Part shown: one piece after another, positions 1 through 7,840 of the stretch
How the letters are laid out: each line of letters begins with the position of its first letter
Position numbering within the stretch: position 1 is the stretch's first letter
Assembly: GCA_017477465.1 (NCBI GenBank)
Contig: JAFUVU010000040.1
Coordinates: 1 to 32,268 of the forward strand
Source of the DNA: Bacteroidales bacterium
Lineage (GTDB): Bacteria; Bacteroidota; Bacteroidia; Bacteroidales; UBA932
DNA: 32,268 bases
Direction of reading: 5' to 3'
Position numbers and translations under genes: made by a program
Notes under the pieces: model-generated
The model's input: only the letters and a program-made list of their open reading frames with translations
Databases searched by the model: none
What the model was told of the DNA's origin: nothing

Positions 1-273
1 ATGCTTACATGCTTGACCGATTTATTTCCATTTCCGGGAAATCCCCGAAACTGCGAAAAAATGACACTGATTTCAAAGAACTATTATTCCTGGGCGTCCG
101 TGACGCCGCTTGAACTTTTATAAAATTAACGTACTATTGTACTTAAATTGTACAAAAATACGTAAAAAAAGCGTAAGTTTGTAAAAATCCGCGCGGCGGT
201 TTAAAAGCTGATTGCAAATAATCGGCTCACATCCGAAAAAAGGTAGTAACTTTGCAAGAGTAAAATTGGTTAT
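1..273. other. Intergenic / 5' flank upstream of asd
   Basis: No convincing gene is seen in this stretch; the small minus-strand ORFs have no recognisable content. It holds two weak inverted repeats: 31-50 (8-bp arms with one mismatch) and 93-107 (6-bp perfect stem GGCGTC/GACGCC, 3-nt loop). Neither is followed by a clear T-run, so a terminator for an unseen upstream gene is only possible. From about 108 the sequence becomes AT-rich up to the asd promoter. Confidence 0.5.
247..254 (+). promoter_or_regulatory. Bacteroidota -7 promoter box for asd
   Basis: TAACTTTG matches the Bacteroidota primary-sigma -7 consensus TAnnTTTG and lies 19 nt before the asd ATG. No clear -33 TTTG is found about 20 nt upstream, so the call rests on the -7 box and its position. 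Confidence 0.6.
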
Positions 274-1263
274 ATGAAAGTAGCAGTAGTAGGTGCGACA
301 GGCTTGGTTGGCCAGAAAATGTTGCAAGTTTTGCAGGAGAGGCAGTTTCCGGTGACGGAATTGCTTCCCGTAGCATCGGCCCGTTCATGGGGAAAGAAGG
401 TGCAGTTCCAAGGCAGGCAGTGGACAGTAATAAGTGCCGACGAGGCCATAGCCCAAAAACCCGTCCTGGCAATTTTCAGCGCCGGCGGCAGCGTATCGGC
501 CCAGCTGGCCCCGCGCTTTGCGGCCATTGGTTGTTACGTAGTGGACAACTCTTCCTATTGGCGCATGGATCCCTCCGTCCCCCTGGTAGTCCCGGAAATC
601 AATGCCGATGTCCTGACGAAAGCCGACCACATCATCGCCAACCCCAACTGCTCGACAATACAGATGGTGTTGCCGCTCGCCCCTCTGCATCGCGAATTTG
701 GCATAAAGCGCATTGTGGTAAGCACTTATCAGAGCGTGACGGGCGCCGGACAAAAGGGAATCGAACAATTGGAAGCGGAACGTGCAGGCGGCTCAGGAAC
801 CAAGTTTCCGCACAGAATCGACATGAACGTCCTCCCGCACATCGATTCCTTCCTTCCCGACGGCTACACCAAAGAGGAGATGAAGATGGTCAACGAAACC
901 CGCAAAATCCTGAGGGATAACACTATAGCGGTATCGGCAACCACTGTGCGCGTGCCGGTTGAAGGCGGCCATTCGGAAAGCGTGAACATAGAGTTCCGCA
1001 AGCCCTACGACCTTGCCAAAGTCCGTAGCCTGATGGCCGATATGCCCGGCGTAGTAATCCAGGACGACCCTGCCAACAATCTCTACCCCATGCCGATTAC
1101 GGCCTGGGACAAAGACGAAGTGTTTGTGGGCCGTATCCGCCGTGACCCTTCAGTGGGAAACGGCCTCAACCTCTGGTGCGTAAGCGACAACATCCGCAAA
1201 GGCGCCGCCACAAATGCAGTGCAGATAGCCCAGGTCCTGTTGGAAAAAGGCTGGTTATCATAA
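274..1263 (+). CDS. asd: Aspartate-semialdehyde dehydrogenase
   Basis: NADPH-dependent reduction of aspartyl-4-phosphate to aspartate-4-semialdehyde, the branch point to lysine/DAP, threonine and methionine, in the cytosol. The N-terminus has the Rossmann motif VVGATGLVGQ (residues 5-14). The catalytic cysteine is C126 in NPNCSTIQ, and the substrate-binding histidine is near H233 in EGGHSESV. The 329-residue length is normal for the bacterial enzyme. The ATG at 274 starts exactly at the conserved MKVAVVGATG and sits 19 nt behind a -7 box. Downstream are a hairpin-repeat pair, an M20 deacylase and dapB, which fits an aspartate-family cluster. Nothing is missing from the active site that can be seen by eye. 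Confidence 0.97.
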   Translation: MKVAVVGATGLVGQKMLQVLQERQFPVTELLPVASARSWGKKVQFQGRQWTVISADEAIAQKPVLAIFSAGGSVSAQLAPRFAAIGCYVVDNSSYWRMDPSVPLVVPEINADVLTKADHIIANPNCSTIQMVLPLAPLHREFGIKRIVVSTYQSVTGAGQKGIEQLEAERAGGSGTKFPHRIDMNVLPHIDSFLPDGYTKEEMKMVNETRKILRDNTIAVSATTVRVPVEGGHSESVNIEFRKPYDLAKVRSLMADMPGVVIQDDPANNLYPMPITAWDKDEVFVGRIRRDPSVGNGLNLWCVSDNIRKGAATNAVQIAQVLLEKGWLS

Positions 1264-1268
1264 GCGCG

Positions 1269-1348
1269 AGGTGCGCTTTAGGCCGATTTCGCACCTGAAG
1301 CGGCAGAAAATAAGGCTCTGAGGTGCGCTTTTGGCCGATTTCGCACCT
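1269..1348. repeat. Hairpin repeat array 1 (two 28-bp units, 52-bp period)
   Basis: Two units, 1269-1296 and 1321-1348, each AGGTGCG-N14-CGCACCT, so each is a perfect 7-bp inverted repeat around a 14-nt centre. The unit starts are exactly 52 bp apart, with a 24-nt spacer. The centres differ by one base. The array starts 5 bp after the asd stop and ends 21 bp before the ATG of the M20 gene. The same core and the same 52-bp period recur at 7841-8024. A transcription-terminating or mRNA-stabilising role is possible but unproven. Confidence 0.9.
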
Positions 1349-1369
1349 GGGAGATTGAAAATATCGACA

Positions 1370-2548
1370 ATGATGAATTGGGAATTGTTTAAAGCTATGC
1401 TGTCCATTGATTCCACTTCCGGAAAGGAGCGGGAAATGGCGCTATGGCTGTACGACAGGCTGGAAGCTCCTGAAAAAGAACTGATGGAGGTTGGTGACGG
1501 CACCCTGAACCTTTTCCTTCGCTGGGGCACGCCGAAAGTGGTTTTCTGTACCCACATGGACACGGTTCCGCCTTACATCGCCCCTGTTTTTCCGGAGGAT
1601 ATCACCTCCGGAGGAACTCCGTTCGCTTCGCTCTCTCCGGCCCCTCCCACCGGCCTGCAGCCGGCGGGCCCCTCCCCCTACCCATGTGCGGGGGTGCACA
1701 TGTCCTCCGAAGGTGACATCCTCCGGAAAATTGAAGGCCGTGGAAGCTGTGATGCGAAAGGGCAGATTTTTTCCATGTACACAGCATGTAAAGAACTTGA
1801 AGCCCAAGGCTTTACTGATTTTGGCCTTCTGATTCTTGCAGGGGAGGAAACCGGCTCGTGGGGCGCAAAGGCCTTTTCCAAAACAGGCTTCGAGGCGCCG
1901 TTTCTCATAGTCGGCGAACCTACGGAGAACAAGATGGTATCGGCCTCCAAGGGGACCAAGTCCTATACACTCACTTTCCGCGGCAAGGCTTTCCATTCCG
2001 GTTACCCGCAGTATGGCGTAAGTGCCGTGGATTTGTTCAACGAGTTTTACAACAAACTGAAAGCCAAGGATTTCGGCACAGATCCAGAACTTGGCGAAAC
2101 CACTTGGAACATAGGCCTTCTCCACAGTGACAATCCGCAGAACATCCTGTCTCCTCAGCTGAGTTGCCGCCTGTATTTCCGTACAACTTTCCTGTCGCAC
2201 CAGGCCGTGCAGGACTGGATGGAAGCCGTGGGGATGGAAGGCTTTTCTGGAGCATTTGCCCGGACAGGGTCGCAAAGCGACGCGGAAGAAAACGCAGCTG
2301 CACTCACTGTAACCGCTAACGGAACGGGCGACGCTCCGGCACATTATGTTACATTGCCAGGATTCGAATCGGCCCCCGTGGCGTTCGGCAGCGATGCTCC
2401 ACACCTTAGCGGCTTCGGCCACAAGATTATTTGCGGGCCGGGTACCATCCGCGTCTCGCACAGGGATGACGAGCATATTCTTGCAAGCGACCTGGAGACG
2501 GCTGTAGAGCAGTACGTGAGAATGTACCGTTGTCTAACAAATGCCTGA
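1370..2548 (+). CDS. M20-family metallo-deacylase (ArgE/DapE-like), with in-frame palindromic insertion
   Basis: Zinc-dependent amidohydrolase of the M20 peptidase/ArgE/DapE superfamily, 392 residues from this start. Metal and catalytic motifs are visible: THMDTVPP (H62, D64), GRGSCDAKGQ (bridging Asp), AGEETGSWG (catalytic and metal Glu pair), and a C-terminal GPGTIRVSHRDDEH metal His. The dimerisation-domain motif region KGTKSYTLTFRGKAFHSGYP is present. A TTG 39 nt upstream is in frame but lies inside a hairpin repeat, so ATG 1370 (or 1373) is the better start. Residues from about 74 to 120 are a Pro/Ser/Gly-rich block that interrupts the family fold and coincides with an inverted-repeat element (1588-1730). 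Its place between asd and dapB suggests a role in lysine/DAP or arginine synthesis, such as succinyl-DAP desuccinylase or N-acyl-ornithine deacylase. The exact substrate cannot be read from sequence. Confidence 0.85.
   Translation: MMNWELFKAMLSIDSTSGKEREMALWLYDRLEAPEKELMEVGDGTLNLFLRWGTPKVVFCTHMDTVPPYIAPVFPEDITSGGTPFASLSPAPPTGLQPAGPSPYPCAGVHMSSEGDILRKIEGRGSCDAKGQIFSMYTACKELEAQGFTDFGLLILAGEETGSWGAKAFSKTGFEAPFLIVGEPTENKMVSASKGTKSYTLTFRGKAFHSGYPQYGVSAVDLFNEFYNKLKAKDFGTDPELGETTWNIGLLHSDNPQNILSPQLSCRLYFRTTFLSHQAVQDWMEAVGMEGFSGAFARTGSQSDAEENAAALTVTANGTGDAPAHYVTLPGFESAPVAFGSDAPHLSGFGHKIICGPGTIRVSHRDDEHILASDLETAVEQYVRMYRCLTNA
1588..1730. repeat. Palindromic (MITE-like) element inserted in frame within the M20 gene
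   Basis: Arms 1588-1615 and 1703-1730 are 28-bp inverted repeats matching at 26 of 28 positions. Each arm can itself fold: CCGGAGG-N6-CCTCCGG at 1592-1611, and a matching imperfect hairpin at about 1706-1725. A third hairpin, CATGTGC-N6-GCACATG, lies at 1683-1702. The element has no stop codon in the host frame and encodes a Pro/Ser/Gly-rich segment between the metal-binding THMDTVPP and GRGSCD motifs, where M20 proteins normally have only a short linker. It resembles the protein-coding palindromic elements known from other bacteria, but no second copy was found in this window. Confidence 0.75.
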
Positions 2549-2570
2549 AAGTCAATAATATAAGCATTTC

Positions 2571-2594
2571 GACCCATGTGAAACTACATGGGTC
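2571..2594. terminator. Strong hairpin between the M20 gene and dapB
   Basis: Perfect 9-bp stem GACCCATGT / ACATGGGTC with a 6-nt loop, 23 nt after the M20 stop and 46 nt before the dapB ATG. It is followed by AAAACACG rather than a T-run, and a short TTTTT occurs only about 12 nt later. A weak terminator or an mRNA-processing hairpin is equally possible. Confidence 0.45.
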
Positions 2595-2639
2595 AAAACA
2601 CGTAAGTTTTTAATAGTCAACAGAATACAGTACAACGCT

Positions 2640-3302
2640 ATGATAAAGGTGATCATCAGTGGCTACGGGAAAATGGGCCACATGATTGAAAAGGAACTCC
2701 AAAGAAAGGGCATAAGCCTTGTTGAGGCAAGCGAAGACATCACGGCCACCGATCCGGCCGTCGCAAAGGAATGTGTCTGCATAGATTTCACCACCCCGGA
2801 TGCTTTCCGCGCCAATTACCCGTTCATAGCCAAACATTTCAAAGCGGCTGTAATAGGAACGACAGGTTGGAACGACATAAAGGACAAAGTCCTGGCCGCT
2901 TTCCGGGAAGCCGGTACGCCTATGATCTACGCCTCCAACTTCTCACTTGGCGTAAATGCACTTTTCAAGGCTCTTCAAAAGGCATGTGAACTCCTCAAGG
3001 ATGCAGGCTATACACCGGAGATTGAGGAAATCCACCACATTCATAAACTGGACGCCCCGTCCGGTACGGCCAAAACAATGGCCGAGCTGGTGGAACAGTA
3101 CCTTGGTGAAACCACGGAAATCAATTCAATCAGAGAAGGGGAAGTGCCTGGTATCCATACGCTTACGCTGACATCGGCCTGCGATAAATTAACGCTTCGG
3201 CATGAGGCGTTTTCCCGCGAGGGCTTTGCAAAAGGCGCCGTGGTCGCCGCTCTTATGACGGAGGGGCTGCAAGGCTGTCACATGTTCGGCGAACTGTTAT
3301 AA
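2640..3302 (+). CDS. dapB: 4-hydroxy-tetrahydrodipicolinate reductase
   Basis: NAD(P)H-dependent reduction of 4-hydroxy-tetrahydrodipicolinate to tetrahydrodipicolinate in the DAP/lysine pathway, in the cytosol. The N-terminus has the dinucleotide motif GYGKMG (residues 8-13). The centre has the family signature EEIHHIHKLDAPSGTAK (from about residue 129) with the catalytic His and Lys. The 220-residue length is short of the about 270 of E. coli DapB; the central Rossmann region is compact, as I recall for Bacteroidota homologues. ATG 2640 begins directly at the conserved strand. It follows a strong hairpin and precedes the cdaA promoter. No TAnnTTTG box was found just upstream, so it may be read through from asd. 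Confidence 0.95.
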   Translation: MIKVIISGYGKMGHMIEKELQRKGISLVEASEDITATDPAVAKECVCIDFTTPDAFRANYPFIAKHFKAAVIGTTGWNDIKDKVLAAFREAGTPMIYASNFSLGVNALFKALQKACELLKDAGYTPEIEEIHHIHKLDAPSGTAKTMAELVEQYLGETTEINSIREGEVPGIHTLTLTSACDKLTLRHEAFSREGFAKGAVVAALMTEGLQGCHMFGELL

Positions 3303-3315
3303 ACGAATAATTTCG

Positions 3316-3323
3316 TATCTTTG
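3316..3323 (+). promoter_or_regulatory. -7 box for cdaA, near-leaderless start
   Basis: TATCTTTG is a perfect TAnnTTTG box. Only 6 nt separate it from the ATG at 3330, so transcription should begin within a few bases of the start codon. No good -33 element was seen. Confidence 0.65.
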
Positions 3324-3329
3324 CAGACT

Positions 3330-4145
3330 ATGACACAAGTGCTGGGCATATTCGGCTTTCTGAGTTTCGGCTGGGCGGACCTGCTGGACATACTCATGGT
3401 AGCCGGCGTCATCTTCTTCCTGATACGCGCTATCAGGGGAGATTCTTCGGTGCTCAACATTGTCCTGGTCCTGGTGGTTCTCCTGCTGGCGCAGGCAATA
3501 GTCAGCGCCTTGAACATGAGAATGATGACGGCCCTTCTCAACGCCCTGCTCGATGTGGGTGTCCTGGCCATCATCATCCTTTTCCAGCCGGAAATCCGCC
3601 ACCTTCTCAACCGTTTTGCCGTATCGTCCGGCCTCACACGCCGAACGGGCGAGCTTTTCAACCGCATCCTCGGCATCAAGGAAGAGAAGATGGGCAGCCG
3701 CAGCGTGGAGGAGCTTGGAGAAGCGGTCCGCGCCATGTCGGCAGAAAAGTGCGGCGCTCTTATTGTGCTGCAGCACAAGTCCTCCATGGAAGAATACATG
3801 GCAACGGGCGACCGTTTCGAGGCCGATATCAACCGCCGCCTCATCCAGAACATATTCTTCAAGAATTCCCCTCTGCACGACGGTGCCATGATAATAGTGG
3901 GCGACCATATAGCCGCCGCCCGCTGTCAGCTTCCTATGACCAACCGTACGGACATCCCGGCCCATTACGGGATGCGTCACCGTGCCGCCATCGGCCTTAG
4001 TGAAGACACAGATGCGGATATCCTTGTGGTTTCCGAAGAGACCGGCAACGTGAGCTTCGTGCGCGGCGGGGAAATCCACACTGTCAACGATATGCCGGAA
4101 CTCCGTAAGCTCCTGAGTTCCATTATGAAAGAGGAAAGCAAGTAG
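3330..4145 (+). CDS. cdaA: Diadenylate cyclase CdaA (membrane DAC enzyme)
   Basis: Makes cyclic di-AMP from two ATP at the inner face of the membrane. Residues about 15-90 hold three hydrophobic segments, then a linker and the DAC domain. Both catalytic motifs are intact: DGA (D184-A186 in SPLHDGAMII) and RHR (R216-R218 in GMRHRAAIG). The 271-residue length is typical of CdaA/DacA. An in-frame TTG lies 9 nt upstream, but it overlaps the -7 box TATCTTTG, so ATG 3330 is chosen. The mutS2 ATG follows the stop codon directly, so the two genes are co-transcribed. No CdaR/YbbR gene lies beside it in this window. Confidence 0.95.
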   Translation: MTQVLGIFGFLSFGWADLLDILMVAGVIFFLIRAIRGDSSVLNIVLVLVVLLLAQAIVSALNMRMMTALLNALLDVGVLAIIILFQPEIRHLLNRFAVSSGLTRRTGELFNRILGIKEEKMGSRSVEELGEAVRAMSAEKCGALIVLQHKSSMEEYMATGDRFEADINRRLIQNIFFKNSPLHDGAMIIVGDHIAAARCQLPMTNRTDIPAHYGMRHRAAIGLSEDTDADILVVSEETGNVSFVRGGEIHTVNDMPELRKLLSSIMKEESK

Positions 4146-6659
4146 ATGGACGCAAGGCTGGAGGCAAAACTGGGATTCGACAAGGTGCGGGCCGCTGTTC
4201 AGGCCCGCTGTTCCACCGAATATGCCGCCACGCGCGTTGCGGAGGAAGAGTTCTGCACAGAGGACGATCAGATCCGCCGCCGCCTGCTTCTGACAGACGA
4301 GATGCGCCTTATCCTGATGTTCGAGGAAAACTTCCCCACGGCAGGATACATTGACGCCATTCCTTTCCTGGAACCTATCGGCAAGCATGCTTCCATTGAC
4401 GTCTTGTCTTTGGGAAAGCTTCGCACTTTGCTTGAGACTCTGCGCAAGACGCTGCATTTCTTCCACACTGTGAAGGAGGGCATCTACCCCAATCTGCAGC
4501 ATCTTTCCGCAGGGATAAGCGCCCCGGCCGAGGTTATCAGCCGCATAGATTCCATCCTCGACCGCCACGGAGAAATCAAAGACACAGCCTCCGACGAGTT
4601 ATACAAAATCCGCCGCAGCATCCGTGACAAGGAACTCAGCGTTTCCCGCCGCATGAACGCCATCCTTAGGCAGGCGCAGCAAGATGGCCTGGTAGAGGCC
4701 GATGCAGCCGTAAGCATCCGCGACGGAAAAATGCTGATTCCGGTGACATCGGCAAAGAAGAGGCAGTTCCAGGGATTCGTGTACGACGAGTCGGCCACCG
4801 GAAAGACCACCTTCATGGAACCGGCCGAGGTTGTAGCCCTGCAGAACGAAATTTCCGAGCTGCATTTTGCCGAGACAAGGGAAATTGCCCGCATACTGTA
4901 CGAGTTCGCGGAATTCCTGCGCCCTTGGGTGCCGGAGCTTATCGCCGGCGCCACTTTCATAGGGGAGCTGGACTTCAATATGGCTAAGGCCCACGTATCG
5001 CTGGATTACATTGCAGGCATGCCTGTCCTTTCGGCCGATGGTTCGCTGAGCCTTAGAAAAGCCCGCCATCCGCTGCTGGAAAAAAGCCTCAGGAAAGACG
5101 GAAAAGCAATTGTCCCTCTGACGGTTACGCTTACTCCCGAGAAGCACATCCTTCTGATTTCCGGCCCCAATGCCGGCGGAAAGAGCGTGTGCCTCAAAAC
5201 TGTCGGCCTGCTGCAGTACATGTTCCAGTGGGGCATGCTTATTCCAACCTCCGAGACATCGGAACTGCCTGTCTTTGACAGGATTATGGTGTCGATAGGG
5301 GACGACCAGTCCCTGGAAAACGACCTTTCCACCTACAGCGGCTTCCTGTCGGACATGAAGGCGATGCTGGAAGTGGCCGACGGACGCACCCTCGTGCTGA
5401 TAGACGAGTTTGGCTCAGGAACAGAGCCGGCGGCCGGCGGTGCCATAGCGGAAGCTATTCTGCATCAATTGGATACAAAAGGCGCTTATGGCGTCATAAC
5501 CACCCATTATACTAATCTCAAGCTTTATGCATCGGCCTCCGATACCGGCGTGGTAAACGGCGCTATGCAGTTCGACGTGGCAACCGTGGCTCCGCTCTTC
5601 AAGCTGGAAATCGGCCTGCCGGGCTCTTCCTTCGCATTTGAGCTGGCCCGCAAGATGGGCCTTCCCGAAGCCCTGGTCCACGATGCCGAGCAGCGTGCCG
5701 GCGAGCAGTTCGTGGGCATCGAACGCAATCTTAGAAAAATTGCCCGCAGCCGCCGTCAGCTGGATGAAAAGCTGACCCGTATCCGCGCCACCGACAAGAC
5801 CCTGGAAGGCCTCACGGACCGCTACGAGAAGGAATTGGAGGACATCCGCCAGATGCGCAGCCGCATCCTTGACGAGGCCCACGAAGAAGCGGAGAAGATT
5901 GTCCGCGGGGCAAATCGGCAGGTGGAAAGCACTATCCGCACCATCCGCGAGTCCCAGGCCGAAAAGCAGCAGACCCAGCAGGCGAGGGCGGAACTGCAGG
6001 ACTTCCTAGGCGCCCTGGTCGAAAACCGCGGCAAGAGGGATGCCTACATAGACAAAAAGCTGCAGACGGTCAAGGAGCGCAAGGAAAGGGAGAAGGTGCG
6101 CAAAGTAAGGCGCGAAGGCGGGGAAACCGTCCGTCAGATGCAGGAGCAGGAGGCCGAAGCCAGGAAACTGGCCGCATTCCGCAGCGCCCCGCTGAAGGTG
6201 GGCGAAAAAGTGCGGGTGAAGGAAAACGGCATGGTGGGCGAAGTGTCCAAGGTAAGCACCAAGGCTGTGAGCGTGATCATCGGCAACATTACCACAAAAC
6301 TGCCTCTGGACCGCGTGGAACGCATAACTGCCAATGAGTACAAGGCCGTGGCCAAGGCACCGTCGGCACGTCCGCGCCAGGTTGTCGATGCCGGAATCAG
6401 CGAGAGAAAAGCGGCCTTCAAGCTGGAACTCGACGTCCGCGGCGAAAGGGTGGGCGAGGCCATTGAACATGTAATGAAATATATTGACGATGCAATCATG
6501 CTTGGCGTTCCGGCGGTGCGAATTTTGCATGGTAAAGGAACGGGCGCTTTGCGTGAGGAAATACAGAAATATCTGCGCACCGTCCCCGGCGTCAGCTCAG
6601 CGGCCGACGAACACATCCAATTCGGCGGTTCGGGCGTGACGGTAGTAAAATTAGACTAG
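4146..6659 (+). CDS. mutS2: MutS2-family ATPase/endonuclease with Smr domain
   Basis: MutS2 proteins act on branched DNA or stalled ribosomes rather than in mismatch repair. This 837-residue protein has the full architecture: an N-terminal core/clamp region (about 1-320), Walker A GPNAGGKS (340-347), Walker B LVLIDEFGSGTEP (about 417-429), a long charged coiled-coil segment (about 510-650), and a KOW-like region VGEKVRVKENGMVGEV. It ends in a C-terminal Smr domain with LDVRG (about 762) and HGKGTG (about 795). The usual Smr LDLRG is LDVRG here, a mild change. The ATG abuts the cdaA stop with no spacer, so translational coupling is likely. A yraN-family gene follows 12 bp later. Confidence 0.96.
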   Translation: MDARLEAKLGFDKVRAAVQARCSTEYAATRVAEEEFCTEDDQIRRRLLLTDEMRLILMFEENFPTAGYIDAIPFLEPIGKHASIDVLSLGKLRTLLETLRKTLHFFHTVKEGIYPNLQHLSAGISAPAEVISRIDSILDRHGEIKDTASDELYKIRRSIRDKELSVSRRMNAILRQAQQDGLVEADAAVSIRDGKMLIPVTSAKKRQFQGFVYDESATGKTTFMEPAEVVALQNEISELHFAETREIARILYEFAEFLRPWVPELIAGATFIGELDFNMAKAHVSLDYIAGMPVLSADGSLSLRKARHPLLEKSLRKDGKAIVPLTVTLTPEKHILLISGPNAGGKSVCLKTVGLLQYMFQWGMLIPTSETSELPVFDRIMVSIGDDQSLENDLSTYSGFLSDMKAMLEVADGRTLVLIDEFGSGTEPAAGGAIAEAILHQLDTKGAYGVITTHYTNLKLYASASDTGVVNGAMQFDVATVAPLFKLEIGLPGSSFAFELARKMGLPEALVHDAEQRAGEQFVGIERNLRKIARSRRQLDEKLTRIRATDKTLEGLTDRYEKELEDIRQMRSRILDEAHEEAEKIVRGANRQVESTIRTIRESQAEKQQTQQARAELQDFLGALVENRGKRDAYIDKKLQTVKERKEREKVRKVRREGGETVRQMQEQEAEARKLAAFRSAPLKVGEKVRVKENGMVGEVSKVSTKAVSVIIGNITTKLPLDRVERITANEYKAVAKAPSARPRQVVDAGISERKAAFKLELDVRGERVGEAIEHVMKYIDDAIMLGVPAVRILHGKGTGALREEIQKYLRTVPGVSSAADEHIQFGGSGVTVVKLD

Positions 6660-6671
6660 AACCTATAACCC

Positions 6672-7046
6672 ATGAATGTTCTCAGAACCAGTAAAATAGG
6701 GGTATTGGGAGAACAAATGGCCTGCGATTTTCTCCTGTCCCGCGGGCATCAGATTCTGGACCGCAACTGGCGGGCCGGACATCTGGAACTGGATATAGTG
6801 ACAGAAGCCCCGGACGGTCTTCATTTCGTGGAAGTGAAAGCCCGCACCGCTCCCGTAACAACCACTGTGCTGGACCAGGTGAACCCTGTTAAACAAAAAC
6901 GCATTTGCGCAGCTGCGCTTCAATATCTCAATAAAAAACATCTATGCGGCGGGGAAGTCTTCTTCGACATAGTTTCAGTGCTTTTCAACGGCACCGAAAC
7001 CGTAGTCAGATATTTCCCCCAGGCCTGGATTCCCATGTATGTCTGA
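6672..7046 (+). CDS. YraN family protein (UPF0102), endonuclease-like fold
   Basis: Small 124-residue protein of the YraN/UPF0102 family, which has a restriction-endonuclease-like fold and an unsettled role. Visible family motifs are GEQMACDFLLSRGHQILDRNWR near the N-terminus and the nuclease-type core E-x(n)-D-IV-x(n)-FVEVKAR (GHLELDIV then HFVEVKARTA). The conserved tail motif is FFDIVSVLF. Length and motif order are normal. It follows mutS2 with a 12-bp gap, and its end overlaps the next gene by 8 bp, so the three are one transcription unit. Whether it cuts DNA is not shown by sequence alone. Confidence 0.9.
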   Translation: MNVLRTSKIGVLGEQMACDFLLSRGHQILDRNWRAGHLELDIVTEAPDGLHFVEVKARTAPVTTTVLDQVNPVKQKRICAAALQYLNKKHLCGGEVFFDIVSVLFNGTETVVRYFPQAWIPMYV

Positions 7047-7821
7047 TATGAACCCTACGCATAAATACTGTGTTATAATGGCCGACGGAACCGGTTCTCC
7101 CAGCCAGCTCCGCTATACCTACGACCGCTTCTGCCAAGTAGTGCCGGAAGAAAACATCCTGGTAGTCACGCTGGCCCGTTTCGCTTCCGAGGCACGGCGA
7201 GTACTCCCCGGCCTTGCGCCGCAGAACCTCCTTCTGGAACCATCGGCCCGGAAAACGGCCCCCTGCATGGCCCTGGCCGCTTATACCCTGCTTACAAGAG
7301 ACCCCGAGGCCGTGATTGTGGCCACTCCCTGGGACTTGGTAATAAGGGACGAAGCCCTTTTTGCCCGCACTCTGGCCGACGCCTTCGATTACGTAGAGGA
7401 AAACGACGTGCTCATGACCCTTGGCATCGTCCCCAAGACTCCCGATGTGAACTTTGGCTATATCCAGGTTAAGGAAGGCCGTAACGCCCATCTTATGGCC
7501 GGCCCTCTGCAGGTGAAAACCTTCACCGAAAAGCCTCCGCTGGAACTGGCCGAGGTATTCGTCCGCACCGGCGAATTCTTCTGGAACAGCGGTATCTTCA
7601 TCTGGAAGGCCGCCACCATAGTAGCGGAAATGGAAAAATACATCCCCGACGTCACCGAAATGTTCAAAGGCTGGCAGCAGCACATATCGGAGCCCGCCTT
7701 CATAGAAAGGGCATACGCGGAATGCCCCAAGGTATCCCTGGACTACGGCGTAATGGAGCACACCTCCCGCGCATGGCTCTATCCCGCCCGCTTCGGCTGG
7801 GCCGACATAGACCGCCTGTAG
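7039..7821 (+). CDS. Degenerate mannose-1-phosphate guanylyltransferase-like protein
   Basis: Homologous to GDP-mannose pyrophosphorylase: the middle is clear (YDRFCQVVPEENILVVT, LLLEPSARKTAPCMALAAY, KTFTEKPPLELA, GEFFWNSGIFIWKA). However, the N-terminal nucleotide-binding signature (GGxGxR...PKQ) is replaced by MADGTGSPSQLRYTYDRF, a deletion of roughly 20 residues. The PSDH metal/substrate motif reads TPWDLV. The protein also stops at GWADIDRL, where relatives continue past GWSDLGTW for several dozen residues, leaving 260 residues against about 350. The stop codon sits 20 bp before a hairpin-repeat array. It is probably catalytically inactive, either a decaying gene or a repurposed fold. It overlaps the YraN-family gene by 8 bp (ATG 7039; an internal ATG at 7048 is possible). 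Confidence 0.75.
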   Translation: MSDMNPTHKYCVIMADGTGSPSQLRYTYDRFCQVVPEENILVVTLARFASEARRVLPGLAPQNLLLEPSARKTAPCMALAAYTLLTRDPEAVIVATPWDLVIRDEALFARTLADAFDYVEENDVLMTLGIVPKTPDVNFGYIQVKEGRNAHLMAGPLQVKTFTEKPPLELAEVFVRTGEFFWNSGIFIWKAATIVAEMEKYIPDVTEMFKGWQQHISEPAFIERAYAECPKVSLDYGVMEHTSRAWLYPARFGWADIDRL

Positions 7822-7840
7822 TCATCCGAATAGCCTTCTC

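Noticed and set aside
93-107. Terminator of an upstream gene
   Set aside because: The stem is only 6 bp and no T-run follows; kept only as a note in the flank entry.
118-327. Small minus-strand ORF upstream of asd
   Set aside because: Overlaps the asd start and promoter; no motif, atypical composition.
1331-1369. Upstream TTG start for the M20 gene
   Set aside because: The TTG lies inside a hairpin repeat unit and adds residues with no family match; ATG 1370 fits the conserved start.
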